Shown here: piece after piece, positions 1 through 8,541 of the stretch
Layout: each line of letters begins with the position of its first letter
Numbering within the stretch: position 1 is the first letter of the stretch
Origin: Streptomyces sp. NBC_01717
GTDB taxonomy: Bacteria > Actinomycetota > Actinomycetes > Streptomycetales > Streptomycetaceae
Length of the DNA: 64,000 bases
Direction of reading: 5' to 3'
Assembly (NCBI RefSeq): GCF_036248255.1
Contig: NZ_CP109178.1
Coordinates: 4,712,001 to 4,776,000 of the forward strand
Program-made: the position numbers and the translations under genes
The notes under the pieces: generated by a model
What the model saw: the letters and a program-made list of their open reading frames with translations, nothing else
Databases searched by the model: none
Told to the model about the DNA's origin: nothing

Positions 1-11
1 AGACTGCATTT

Positions 12-671
12 GTGGGCGAAGAAGGAAAAATCACCGTATTTCTGCTGGACGATCATGAGGTCGTCCGCCGCGGAGTGCACGAATTGCTCGCGGTCGAGGA
101 CGACATCGAAGTCGTCGGCGAGGCGGGCACGGCGGCGGACGCGCTGCTCCGCATCCCCGCCACCCGGCCCGATGTGGCGGTGCTCGACGTGCGGCTGCCG
201 GACGGCAGCGGGGTGGAGGTCTGCCGGGAGATCCGCTCCAAGGACGAGAGCATCAAATGCCTGATGCTGACCTCGTACGCCGACGACGAGGCCCTCTTCG
301 ACGCGATCATGGCGGGCGCGTCGGGATACGTGCTGAAGGCGATCCGCGGAAATGAGCTGCTGGCCGCGGTACGGGACGTGGCGGCCGGAAAGTCGCTGCT
401 CGACCCTGTCGCGACCGCGCGCGTGCTGGAGCGGCTGCGCGAGGGCAAGGAGGCCCGGGGCGACGACAAGCTGTCCGCCCTGACCGACCAGGAACGCCGC
501 ATCCTCGATCTGATCGGCGAGGGCCTGACGAACCGGGTGATCGGCGAACGGCTGCATCTCGCCGAGAAGACGATCAAGAATTATGTCTCCAGCCTCCTGT
601 CCAAGCTGGGCATGGAGCGGCGCTCGCAGGCCGCCGCCTATGTGGCGCGGCTGCAGGCGGAGCGGCGCTGA
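12..671 (+). CDS. devR: DevR/DosR-like NarL-family response regulator
   Basis: A 219-residue two-component response regulator. The receiver domain fills residues 7-125: acidic pair D13-D14, phospho-acceptor D59 in VLDVRLPDG, T87 in LMLTSY and K109 in GYVLK. A LuxR/NarL helix-turn-helix follows (about 155-215: LTDQERRILDLIGEGLTN and LAEKTIKNYVSSLLSKLG). The wording closely follows the mycobacterial hypoxia regulator DosR/DevR, so a role in oxygen, redox or dormancy signalling is a reasonable inference. No sensor kinase is encoded next to it here, and its partner may lie to the left of the window. The GTG at 12 is the only usable in-frame start visible, and it places the receiver core at the expected distance from the N-terminus. 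A start further upstream, outside the window, cannot be excluded. Confidence 0.9.
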   Translation: MGEEGKITVFLLDDHEVVRRGVHELLAVEDDIEVVGEAGTAADALLRIPATRPDVAVLDVRLPDGSGVEVCREIRSKDESIKCLMLTSYADDEALFDAIMAGASGYVLKAIRGNELLAAVRDVAAGKSLLDPVATARVLERLREGKEARGDDKLSALTDQERRILDLIGEGLTNRVIGERLHLAEKTIKNYVSSLLSKLGMERRSQAAAYVARLQAERR

Positions 672-784
672 GCCGCGCGGGCGGGGCTTCGCGGAGGGGT
701 TTGGCGGGTTTCGGGACCTTGGTCCCCGATCACCGGGGCCCGCGGCCTCTTTCTGCACCCGTCGAGGTACCCGAAAGTGGACCC

Positions 785-1258
785 ATGTCCTCTGCGGAAC
801 CCCGAACGATGGAAGCCCAAGTGATGGAAGTCCGAGCGATCGAGCTGATCCGCCGGGTGCGGTACGGCCGGCTGGCGACCACCCGTCGGGCTCTCCCGTT
901 CCTGGCGGTGGCCCGCCATCTCGTGATCGACGGGCGTGTGGTCCTGCGGATGCACAGCGGTCTCGGGCACCACGAGTCGTGCGACGGCACCGTCGTCGCG
1001 TACGGGGTGGACAACTTCGACGCGGCCGCCACCGGCGAGGGCGGCGGCGAGGACAGTGGCGCCCTGTGGTCGGTGCAGTTCACCGGACCCGCCGAGGTCG
1101 TGCACCCCACGGAGGAACAGCGCACGCTCTTCGGTGCGGCGCCGCTGCAGGTCAACGGCGAACCCTTCGAGCCGGTCTATCTCCGCCTCGACCCGCACTT
1201 CGTCACCATGCACACTCTGGACTTCCACGCAACTCAACCGAGCCACCACACAGCGTGA
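785..1258 (+). CDS. pyridoxamine 5'-phosphate oxidase-like FMN-binding split-barrel protein
   Basis: A 157-residue protein resembling the pyridoxamine 5'-phosphate oxidase-like or nitroreductase-like split-barrel families. The core reads RYGRLATTRRALPFLAVA, then a strand containing VVLRMHSG, then a region that looks like a small beta barrel ending in the YLRLDP stretch. Such proteins bind FMN, F420 or haem and often act in redox chemistry, but the substrate cannot be read from sequence. It follows the DevR-like regulator by about 110 bases on the same strand. DosR regulons often contain FMN-barrel proteins, so co-regulation is possible. The frame is open from 701. I chose the ATG at 785, which gives the usual family length; the ATG at 812 is an alternative. 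Confidence 0.7.
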   Translation: MSSAEPRTMEAQVMEVRAIELIRRVRYGRLATTRRALPFLAVARHLVIDGRVVLRMHSGLGHHESCDGTVVAYGVDNFDAAATGEGGGEDSGALWSVQFTGPAEVVHPTEEQRTLFGAAPLQVNGEPFEPVYLRLDPHFVTMHTLDFHATQPSHHTA

Positions 1259-1273
1259 TCTAACATTTGGTGA

Positions 1274-2305
1274 GTGCCGCGCTCATCTGTAACCCTCCCG
1301 CCTGTTCCGCCGGTCGGCGAGGTGCTGCGCCGCTATCCGAACGCCGGTGAGCCCCTCACCTGCAAGCCCATCACCCTGGGCCTCCTCAACCACGGCTACC
1401 GCGTCTCCACCACCCGCGGCTCGTACTTCCTCAAGCACCACCTCGACGACTCCACCGGCGACCGCGCGACGATCGTCCGCCAGCACCGCGCCACCCAGCG
1501 GCTGCAGTCACTCGGGGTGCCCGTGGCCCCGCCCGTCGAGGACACGGAGGGCGACACGGTCACGGAGATCGGCGGCCGGTGCTACGCCCTGCACCCCTGG
1601 GTCGACGGACTGCACCGGGTGGGCGCCCAGCTGACCACCGCCCAGTCGCAGCGGCTCGGGGCGCTACTCGGAGCCGTACACACCGGGCTCGCGCAGGTGA
1701 TGGAGAGGGGGGTGGCCCAGGCGCGCGGACATGCCGGCCCGAACGCCGCCGACACGTTCGCCCTGATCGACGATCTGCTGGCCGCGGCGCGCGGCCGGCG
1801 CCCCCGGGACGCCTTCGACGAGCTCGCCGAACACCGCCTCGTCGAGCGGCGCGCCCTGCTGGAGCAGTACGCCGACCATCGGCCGCCCACCCCCGACATC
1901 CCGGCGACCGGCTGGGTGCACGGCGACTTCCACCCGCTGAACGTGCTGTACCGGGACGCGGACCCGGTGGCGATCATCGACTGGGACCGGCTGGGGGTGC
2001 AGCCGCGCGCCGAGGAGGCGGTACGGGCGGCGGCGATCTTCTTCGTACAGCCGACCGGGAAGCTGGAACTGGAGAAGGTCCGGGCGTACGCGCGGGCCTA
2101 CCGGCGGGCGGCCGGAGCGAGCGCCGCCGAACTCGCCGCCGCGGTGCACCGGGTGTGGTGGGAGCGGCTCAACGACTTCTGGATACTGCACTGGCGGTAC
2201 CGCCTGCACGACCGAAGGGCCGACCCGCAGTTTCCTGCGGTGTCGGCCCTGGCGGTCTGGTGGACGCGGGAGTACGAGGCGGTGCGCGAGGCCTTCACGG
2301 AGTGA
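1274..2305 (+). CDS. aminoglycoside phosphotransferase (APH)-fold kinase
   Basis: A 343-residue protein of the APH/choline-kinase superfamily. The N-terminal lobe has the loop LGLLNHGYRVST and a likely nucleotide lysine in SYFLKHH. The Brenner motif GWVHGDFHPLNVL lies near residues 214-226 (catalytic D218), and the Mg-binding motif AIIDWDRLG is near 234. The family phosphorylates small molecules such as aminoglycosides, homoserine, choline or sugars; nothing here fixes the substrate and a resistance role should not be assumed. A GTG start at 1274 with the GGTGA just before it is preferred. It ends 12 bases from the convergent kinase gene at 2318, and the gap is too short for a separate hairpin. 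Confidence 0.8.
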   Translation: MPRSSVTLPPVPPVGEVLRRYPNAGEPLTCKPITLGLLNHGYRVSTTRGSYFLKHHLDDSTGDRATIVRQHRATQRLQSLGVPVAPPVEDTEGDTVTEIGGRCYALHPWVDGLHRVGAQLTTAQSQRLGALLGAVHTGLAQVMERGVAQARGHAGPNAADTFALIDDLLAAARGRRPRDAFDELAEHRLVERRALLEQYADHRPPTPDIPATGWVHGDFHPLNVLYRDADPVAIIDWDRLGVQPRAEEAVRAAAIFFVQPTGKLELEKVRAYARAYRRAAGASAAELAAAVHRVWWERLNDFWILHWRYRLHDRRADPQFPAVSALAVWWTREYEAVREAFTE

Positions 2306-2317
2306 GGGCCCGGCGCA

Positions 2318-3919
<1,602 letters not shown>

Positions 3920-4220
3920 CAGTCCTCGCCGTCGTATCTGTCCGCGCGTCCGCGCGTTCTCACGGTGTCTTGCATGCCTTGCTGCATTGCCACGTCACGC
4001 TACAGCCTCTGCCGGACACCCCGTTTCGAGAGGGACGGGCCATCCAACCGGCTGCCGCACCGCTCACGCAAATTCCATGCGGTTCCTGTAACGCTTCCGA
4101 GACGCTTCCTGTGCTTAGGGTCACGGAACGGGCACCCGGCTTGACGTGTCGTACCCCTCGGGCAGACTTGGCGCGTAATAGGGATCTTCGCGTGAGACGC
4201 GCGCCGAGGGGGAGCAAGTC
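3920..4220. other. divergent intergenic region between two Ser/Thr kinase genes
   Basis: These 301 bases separate the start codons of the two divergent kinase genes and must hold both promoters. The half nearest 4221 has a TTGACG at 4141-4146 but no convincing -10 element at normal spacing. The sequence GGGGGAGCAAG before 4221 is the ribosome binding site of the right-hand kinase. I see no long dyad, tRNA or conserved small ORF. Confidence 0.4.
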
Positions 4221-5879
4221 ATGAGCCAGGACGGCGCACACGGTGCCCAGGGTCGCTACGCGGGCGGTTCGGTCGCCGGCGGCCGTTACCAGCTCCGCGA
4301 CCTGCTCGGCGAAGGCGGAATGGCGTCCGTATATCTGGCGTACGACTCCGCGCTCGACCGCCAGGTGGCGATCAAGACGCTGCACACGGAGCTGGGGCGC
4401 GAGCAGTCGTTCCGTGAGCGGTTCCGGCGCGAGGCGCAGGCTGTTGCCAAGCTGCAGCACACCAACATCGTCTCGGTCTTCGACACCGGCGAGGACGAGC
4501 TCGGCGGCGCGCTGATGCCGTACATCGTCATGGAGTACGTGGAAGGTGAGCCGCTCGGCTCCGTACTCCAGGCGGACATCCGTAACTACGGTGCGATGCC
4601 GGCCGAAAAGGCGCTCAAGGTGACCGGCGACGTGCTGGCCGCGCTGGACACCAGCCACGAAATGGGCCTGGTCCACCGCGACATCAAGCCCGGCAACGTC
4701 ATGGTGACCAAGCGCGGTGTCGTGAAGGTCATGGACTTCGGCATCGCCCGCGCCATGCAGTCCGGCGTCACATCGATGACGCAGACCGGCATGGTCGTCG
4801 GCACTCCCCAGTACCTCTCTCCCGAACAGGCCCTCGGCCGTGGCGTGGACGCGCGCTCCGACCTGTACTCGGTCGGCATCATGCTGTTCCAGCTGCTGAC
4901 CGGCCGGATCCCGTTCGACGCGGACTCCCCGCTCGCCATCGCGTACGCGCACGTCCAGGAGGAGCCGGTCGCGCCGTCCTCCATCAACCGGTCGATCACC
5001 CCGGCGATGGACGCGCTGGTGGCCCGCGCGCTGAAGAAGAATCCGAACGAGCGCTTCCCCAGCGCGGCGGCGATGCAGGACGAGATCACACGCGTGCTGA
5101 ACGCGGGCGGCCGGACGGGCGCCCCGGTGATCGTCGGCGGCGGCGCTCCGGCGAACAGTGGCTCGGGCGTCGGCTCGGCGGTCTTCCCGCCGGTCGACCA
5201 GTCCGCACCGGCGCCGCAGAACGTGCAGATGCCGTACCAGCCGCAGCAGTACCAGCAGCAGGCCGGCCCGTACGGGCCGCCGACACCGACCCCTGCCCCA
5301 TCGCCGTCGTACGGCTACCCGCAGGCGAACCCGGCGTACGGGACCCCGGCTCCGATGCAGCAGCATCAGTACCGGACGCCGGCGCCGTACGACATCACCC
5401 CGCATCCGGTGGGTGGTGGCGGTTCCGGCAGCGGTGGTGGCAGCAAGCGGAACATGCCCGTGATCGTGGGCTCGATCGTGGTCGCACTGATCGCGATCGG
5501 CGGGCTGATCACGGTGCTGTCGCTGAGGGACGACCCGGGCTCGGACTCGGGCAACGGCGGCGACCCGACCAGCTCGGCGGTGGCCGGCGAGCACAAGGAT
5601 CCGGAGCGGAACCGGACGATGAAGACCGAGGACTGCACGGACGCCATGGAGGACAGCGACGACCCGAACAAGGTCGACGCGCCGAGCTTCCTGTACAAGG
5701 ACATCGTCTCCGCGAAGGAATGCGCCCTGGCCGCGGGCTGGACGATCAAGACGATCGAGGTCGCCGGGAACACCTATGCCGAGGACCAGGTCATCGACCA
5801 GTTCCCCTCTTCGGGTACCGCCGTCCCCGAGAAGGGCGCCCACTTCGAGCTGCGCATCTCCACGGGCGACCCGGCCTGA
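4221..5879 (+). CDS. membrane Ser/Thr protein kinase with one PASTA-like domain
   Basis: A 552-residue kinase. The kinase core (about 22-285) has LGEGGMASVYLAYD, K52 in AIKTLH, HRDIKPGN (catalytic D154), DFG (D172) and SPEQAL. A long linker rich in Pro, Gln, Tyr and Ala (about 300-400) precedes one transmembrane segment near 412-435 (VIVGSIVVALIAIGGL). The extracytoplasmic end (about 465-550) reads like a single PASTA domain (AKECALAAGWTIKTIEV, then QFPSSGTAVPEKG), unlike the four-PASTA kinase at 44745. PASTA domains sense peptidoglycan fragments or uncrosslinked wall, so a cell-envelope input is plausible. A clear GGGGGAG precedes the ATG. It is divergent from the kinase gene at 2318, and a GC-rich hairpin lies about 80 bases after the stop. 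Confidence 0.9.
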   Translation: MSQDGAHGAQGRYAGGSVAGGRYQLRDLLGEGGMASVYLAYDSALDRQVAIKTLHTELGREQSFRERFRREAQAVAKLQHTNIVSVFDTGEDELGGALMPYIVMEYVEGEPLGSVLQADIRNYGAMPAEKALKVTGDVLAALDTSHEMGLVHRDIKPGNVMVTKRGVVKVMDFGIARAMQSGVTSMTQTGMVVGTPQYLSPEQALGRGVDARSDLYSVGIMLFQLLTGRIPFDADSPLAIAYAHVQEEPVAPSSINRSITPAMDALVARALKKNPNERFPSAAAMQDEITRVLNAGGRTGAPVIVGGGAPANSGSGVGSAVFPPVDQSAPAPQNVQMPYQPQQYQQQAGPYGPPTPTPAPSPSYGYPQANPAYGTPAPMQQHQYRTPAPYDITPHPVGGGGSGSGGGSKRNMPVIVGSIVVALIAIGGLITVLSLRDDPGSDSGNGGDPTSSAVAGEHKDPERNRTMKTEDCTDAMEDSDDPNKVDAPSFLYKDIVSAKECALAAGWTIKTIEVAGNTYAEDQVIDQFPSSGTAVPEKGAHFELRISTGDPA

Positions 5880-5959
5880 GCAAGCCGGTAGCGCTGTTCG
5901 GCGGTAGCCCGTTCAGCGGTACCACCGCTCGGCGGCAGCGCTGTTCGTACGGAAGTGAC

Positions 5960-5988
5960 GGCCCGGCACGCGTGAGGTGTGCCGGGCC
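5960..5988 (+). terminator. GC-rich hairpin after the PASTA-kinase gene
   Basis: The arms GGCCCGGCAC (5960-5969) and GTGCCGGGCC (5979-5988) are perfect complements around a 9-base loop. There is no long T run, as is common in Streptomyces terminators. It lies 80 bases past the kinase stop and before the next gene. Confidence 0.65.
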
Positions 5989-6045
5989 GGTTCGCCTCCC
6001 GATCCACCGGATGCCGGACATATCGGCTCATGTGACGCTGGCCTC

Positions 6046-6945
6046 ATGGCTTCAGGACTCCTCCCCCCATGGGCTTCGAGGTGCCTGGCCTGCCTGGTGA
6101 TAGCGACGGGGGCGGCGCTAGGGCCGGTGCAGGGTCAGGCGCGCGCGGATCAGCGCGAAACCGGCTGGACGCCGGGGTCGGCACGCAGGCCGACCAGCCC
6201 TTCGGCAGCTGCTCCGGCGGCCCCCGAGACCCCCACGACTCCCCCCTCCTCTCCGTCCACCGGGTCGTCCGCCGACTCCCCGGCCGAGCCGGCCGCCGCT
6301 CCCCCGGCCGATCCGCCCGCCGCCCCTTCGGCCGATACGCCCATAGCCCCACCGGCCGAGCGGCCCATCGCTCCTTCGGCCGAACCGCCGTCGAAACCTC
6401 CTGCTCCGGCGACTGCGACCCCGTCCGACAGCGCCCCGGCCACCCCCTCCGCCTCGGCTTCGCCGTCCCATTCCGACCCACCGTCGCCCTCGCCCTCCGT
6501 TTCCGACTCCCCCTTCCCCTCCCCCTCGCCCTCGCTCTCCCCCTCGCCCTCGCTCTCGCCGTCCGCTTCCGACCGGCCCTCACCCTCGTCATCCACCCGA
6601 CGGCGCGCGCGCCTCAAGGCGCAGCCCCCGCTCGCCGGGCGAGAGGCCGGGGAAGGCCGGCTCCGGCCCGGTCGGCCGTTCTCCCCTCGGGAGCTCGCGA
6701 AACGGGACGACTCTTTCGAACAGTCCGACCAGCTGCCCGCCGCGACGGCCCCGGCGGCACTGCCCTCGACGACGATCACGGCGACAACCACGGTCAGCGG
6801 TTCCCCGGTGCCGGGTCGGTTCGCGCCACAGGGCCTCGAACAGCCCGCCGCGCGGCAGGTGCAGCTGGTGTCACTGGGCACCGGAATCGCCCTGATAGGG
6901 CTGGGTCTGGGCTTCCTCGGGCTCCGATTGCGCCGTACGAACTGA
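6046..6945 (+). CDS. secreted or membrane-anchored Pro/Ser/Ala-rich protein
   Basis: A 299-residue protein of unknown function. The N-terminus reads as a signal peptide (hydrophobic LACLVIATGAALG, then AxA-type cleavage near QARA). Residues about 40-185 are low complexity: blocks of APPA/PSAE/PPADPP, then a run of Ser-Pro repeats that looks like a wall-spanning or glycosylated stalk. The end has a hydrophobic stretch (LVSLGTGIALIGLGLGFLGL) followed by RLRRTN, the usual form of a C-terminal membrane anchor. There is no LPxTG/LAxTG sortase signal. The frame is open from 5977, but the ATG at 6046 puts the signal peptide at the very N-terminus. The repeats make the exact sequence prone to length variation between strains. 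Confidence 0.6.
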   Translation: MASGLLPPWASRCLACLVIATGAALGPVQGQARADQRETGWTPGSARRPTSPSAAAPAAPETPTTPPSSPSTGSSADSPAEPAAAPPADPPAAPSADTPIAPPAERPIAPSAEPPSKPPAPATATPSDSAPATPSASASPSHSDPPSPSPSVSDSPFPSPSPSLSPSPSLSPSASDRPSPSSSTRRRARLKAQPPLAGREAGEGRLRPGRPFSPRELAKRDDSFEQSDQLPAATAPAALPSTTITATTTVSGSPVPGRFAPQGLEQPAARQVQLVSLGTGIALIGLGLGFLGLRLRRTN

Positions 6946-6958
6946 AGGACTCAGGGGC

Positions 6959-6986
6959 TTGCACCGATCGGCATACTCGGTATACA
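6959..6986 (+). promoter_or_regulatory. promoter of the padR-like gene
   Basis: A -35 element TTGCAC (6959-6964) and a -10 element TATACA (6981-6986) are separated by 16 bases. The expected transcription start falls at about 6993-6995, on or next to the ATG at 6995, so the mRNA is probably leaderless; no ribosome binding site precedes the ATG. Confidence 0.65.
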
Positions 6987-6997
6987 TACTGAGTATG
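6972..6997. promoter_or_regulatory. PadR-type operator dyad overlapping -10 and start codon
   Basis: This is a 26-bp inverted repeat with arms CATACTCGGTATA (6972-6984) and CATACTGAGTATG (6985-6997), matching at 11 of 13 positions when folded. It covers the -10 box, the transcription start and the ATG of the PadR-family gene. ATACT-AGTAT type dyads are typical of PadR-family operators, so autorepression is the likely reading. Confidence 0.7.
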
Positions 6998-7612
6998 TCG
7001 ATCCGCCATGGGCTCCTGGCCCTCCTGGAGCGCGGGCCTCGCTACGGCTCCCAGCTCCGCACCGAATTCGAGTCGCGCACCGGCTCCACCTGGCCCCTGA
7101 ACGTCGGCCAGGTGTACACCACGCTCAGCAGGCTGGAACGCGACGGCCTGGTCGTCCAGGACGGCGAGGACGATCAGGGCCACGCCCTCTACTCGATCAC
7201 CGACGCCGGCCGCACCGAACTGCGGAACTGGTTCGAGACGCCCGTCGACCGCAGCAACCCGCCCCGCGACGAGCTGGCGATCAAGCTCGCCATGGCGGTC
7301 GGTGCGCCCGGCGTCGACATCCGGGCCGTCATCCAGTCCCAGCGCCACCACACCGTGAGAGCGATGCAGGACTACACCCGGCTGAAGGCGCAGGCGCTCG
7401 CCGACGTCCCGGGCAACCGCGACGAGGTGGCCTGGCTGCTCGTACTGGAACAGCTGATCTTCCAGGCCGAGGCCGAGGCCCGCTGGCTGGACCACTGCGA
7501 GTCGCGGCTGGTCCGTCTCGCCGAGGCCGCCGCCACGGATCCGGAACCAGAGGCACGTACGGCCAACCACACCCAGGCGCGCACGCCTGCCCGCCCGCGT
7601 ACCCGGCGCTGA
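6995..7612 (+). CDS. PadR-family transcriptional regulator
   Basis: A 205-residue PadR/Vir-type regulator. The winged helix occupies about residues 5-75: RHGLLALLERGPRYGSQLRTEF, then LNVGQVYTTLSRLERDGLV, then a wing YSITDAGR. The rest is an alpha-helical dimerisation domain (KLAMAVGAPGVDIRAVI and the arm LLVLEQLIFQAEAEARWLDHC), ending in a polar tail. The gene lies 143 bases before an ABC exporter pair, so it probably represses the exporter in response to a toxic compound, as LmrA/PadR systems do. The ATG at 6995 is preferred over an in-frame codon at 6959 because promoter and operator overlap it. Confidence 0.85.
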   Translation: MSIRHGLLALLERGPRYGSQLRTEFESRTGSTWPLNVGQVYTTLSRLERDGLVVQDGEDDQGHALYSITDAGRTELRNWFETPVDRSNPPRDELAIKLAMAVGAPGVDIRAVIQSQRHHTVRAMQDYTRLKAQALADVPGNRDEVAWLLVLEQLIFQAEAEARWLDHCESRLVRLAEAAATDPEPEARTANHTQARTPARPRTRR

Positions 7613-7755
7613 CCACCCGCGTACGAGGCACCGGCCGGCCTCGATCGCGGCGCTGCCCGCCCGCATGCGCGGCGTCGACCGCCTTCCGCCGCGTCGCAGG
7701 CCGCCCACGTACGCGGACTCGACCACAGACCATTCCCGAGGGGGAACTACTCACC

Positions 7756-8541
7756 ATGTCCTCGCACGACCCGTCCGCAACCCCGTCACCCCGGCTGTCC
7801 GCCGCGCCCCTGCCGGTCGACGCTCCCGTGCTCGAACTCCGCGCCCTCACACGTACCCACGGAACCGGCATCGCCGAGGTGCACGCCCTGCGCGGCATCA
7901 ATCTCTCGGTGCACACCGGTGAACTCGTCGCCGTGATGGGCCCGTCCGGCTCCGGCAAGTCCACCCTGCTCACCCTGGCCGGTGGTCTCGACACCGCGAC
8001 CGGCGGCCAAGTGATCATCGAGGGTCAGGACATCTCCACCCTCGGCCGCAAGGGCGTCGCGGCCCTGCGCCGGCGCAGCGTCGGCTATGTCTTCCAGGAC
8101 TACAACCTGATCCCGGCGCTGACCGCCGCCGAGAACATCGCCCTGCCTCGCGAGCTCGACGGGGTCTCCGTCCGCAAGGCGCGCAAGGAGGCGCGGGCCG
8201 CGCTGGAGGAGATGAACCTCCTGCAGATCGCCGACCGGTTCCCCGACGAGATGTCCGGCGGTCAGCAGCAGCGGGTCGCGATCGCCCGCGCGCTGGTGGG
8301 GGACCGGCGCCTGGTGCTCGCCGACGAACCGACCGGAGCGCTCGACTCCGAGACCGGTGAGGCCGTCCTCGCCCTGCTGCGCAACCGGTGCGACCAAGGT
8401 GCGGCCGGGGTGATGGTGACGCATGAGCCGCGTTACGCCGCCTGGGCGGACCGGGTCGTGTTCCTCCGGGACGGCTCGATCGTCGACCAGACACTGACCG
8501 CCGGTGCCGACTCGCTGCTCGCCGCCGAGGGCGCCAAGTGA
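7756..8541 (+). CDS. ABC transporter ATP-binding protein (MacB/LolD type)
   Basis: A 261-residue ABC ATPase. The Walker A motif GPSGSGKST is at about 62-70, the Q-loop is FQDYNLIPALTAAENIALP, the signature [14 protein letters not shown] begins near 167, and Walker B plus D-loop read LVLADEPTGALDS; the H-loop is VMVTHE. The pattern is that of the ATPases serving FtsX-fold permeases (MacB, LolD, BceA classes). An ATG at 7756 follows GAGGGGGAA. The permease gene overlaps its stop codon by four bases (GTGA), so the two are translated together. With the upstream PadR regulator this looks like an inducible export or envelope-stress machine; the substrate is unknown. Confidence 0.9.
   Translation: MSSHDPSATPSPRLSAAPLPVDAPVLELRALTRTHGTGIAEVHALRGINLSVHTGELVAVMGPSGSGKSTLLTLAGGLDTATGGQVIIEGQDISTLGRKGVAALRRRSVGYVFQDYNLIPALTAAENIALPRELDGVSVRKARKEARAALEEMNLLQIADRFPDEMSGGQQQRVAIARALVGDRRLVLADEPTGALDSETGEAVLALLRNRCDQGAAGVMVTHEPRYAAWADRVVFLRDGSIVDQTLTAGADSLLAAEGAK

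Noticed and set aside
4141..4181. TTGACG with TAATAG as promoter of the right kinase gene
   Set aside because: The spacing of 29 bases is too long for a sigma-70-type promoter.
3960..5843. 627-residue minus-strand frame opposite the PASTA kinase gene
   Set aside because: It is the antisense of a clear kinase gene, is Arg/His/Val-rich without motifs, and exists because G+C bias leaves shadow frames open.
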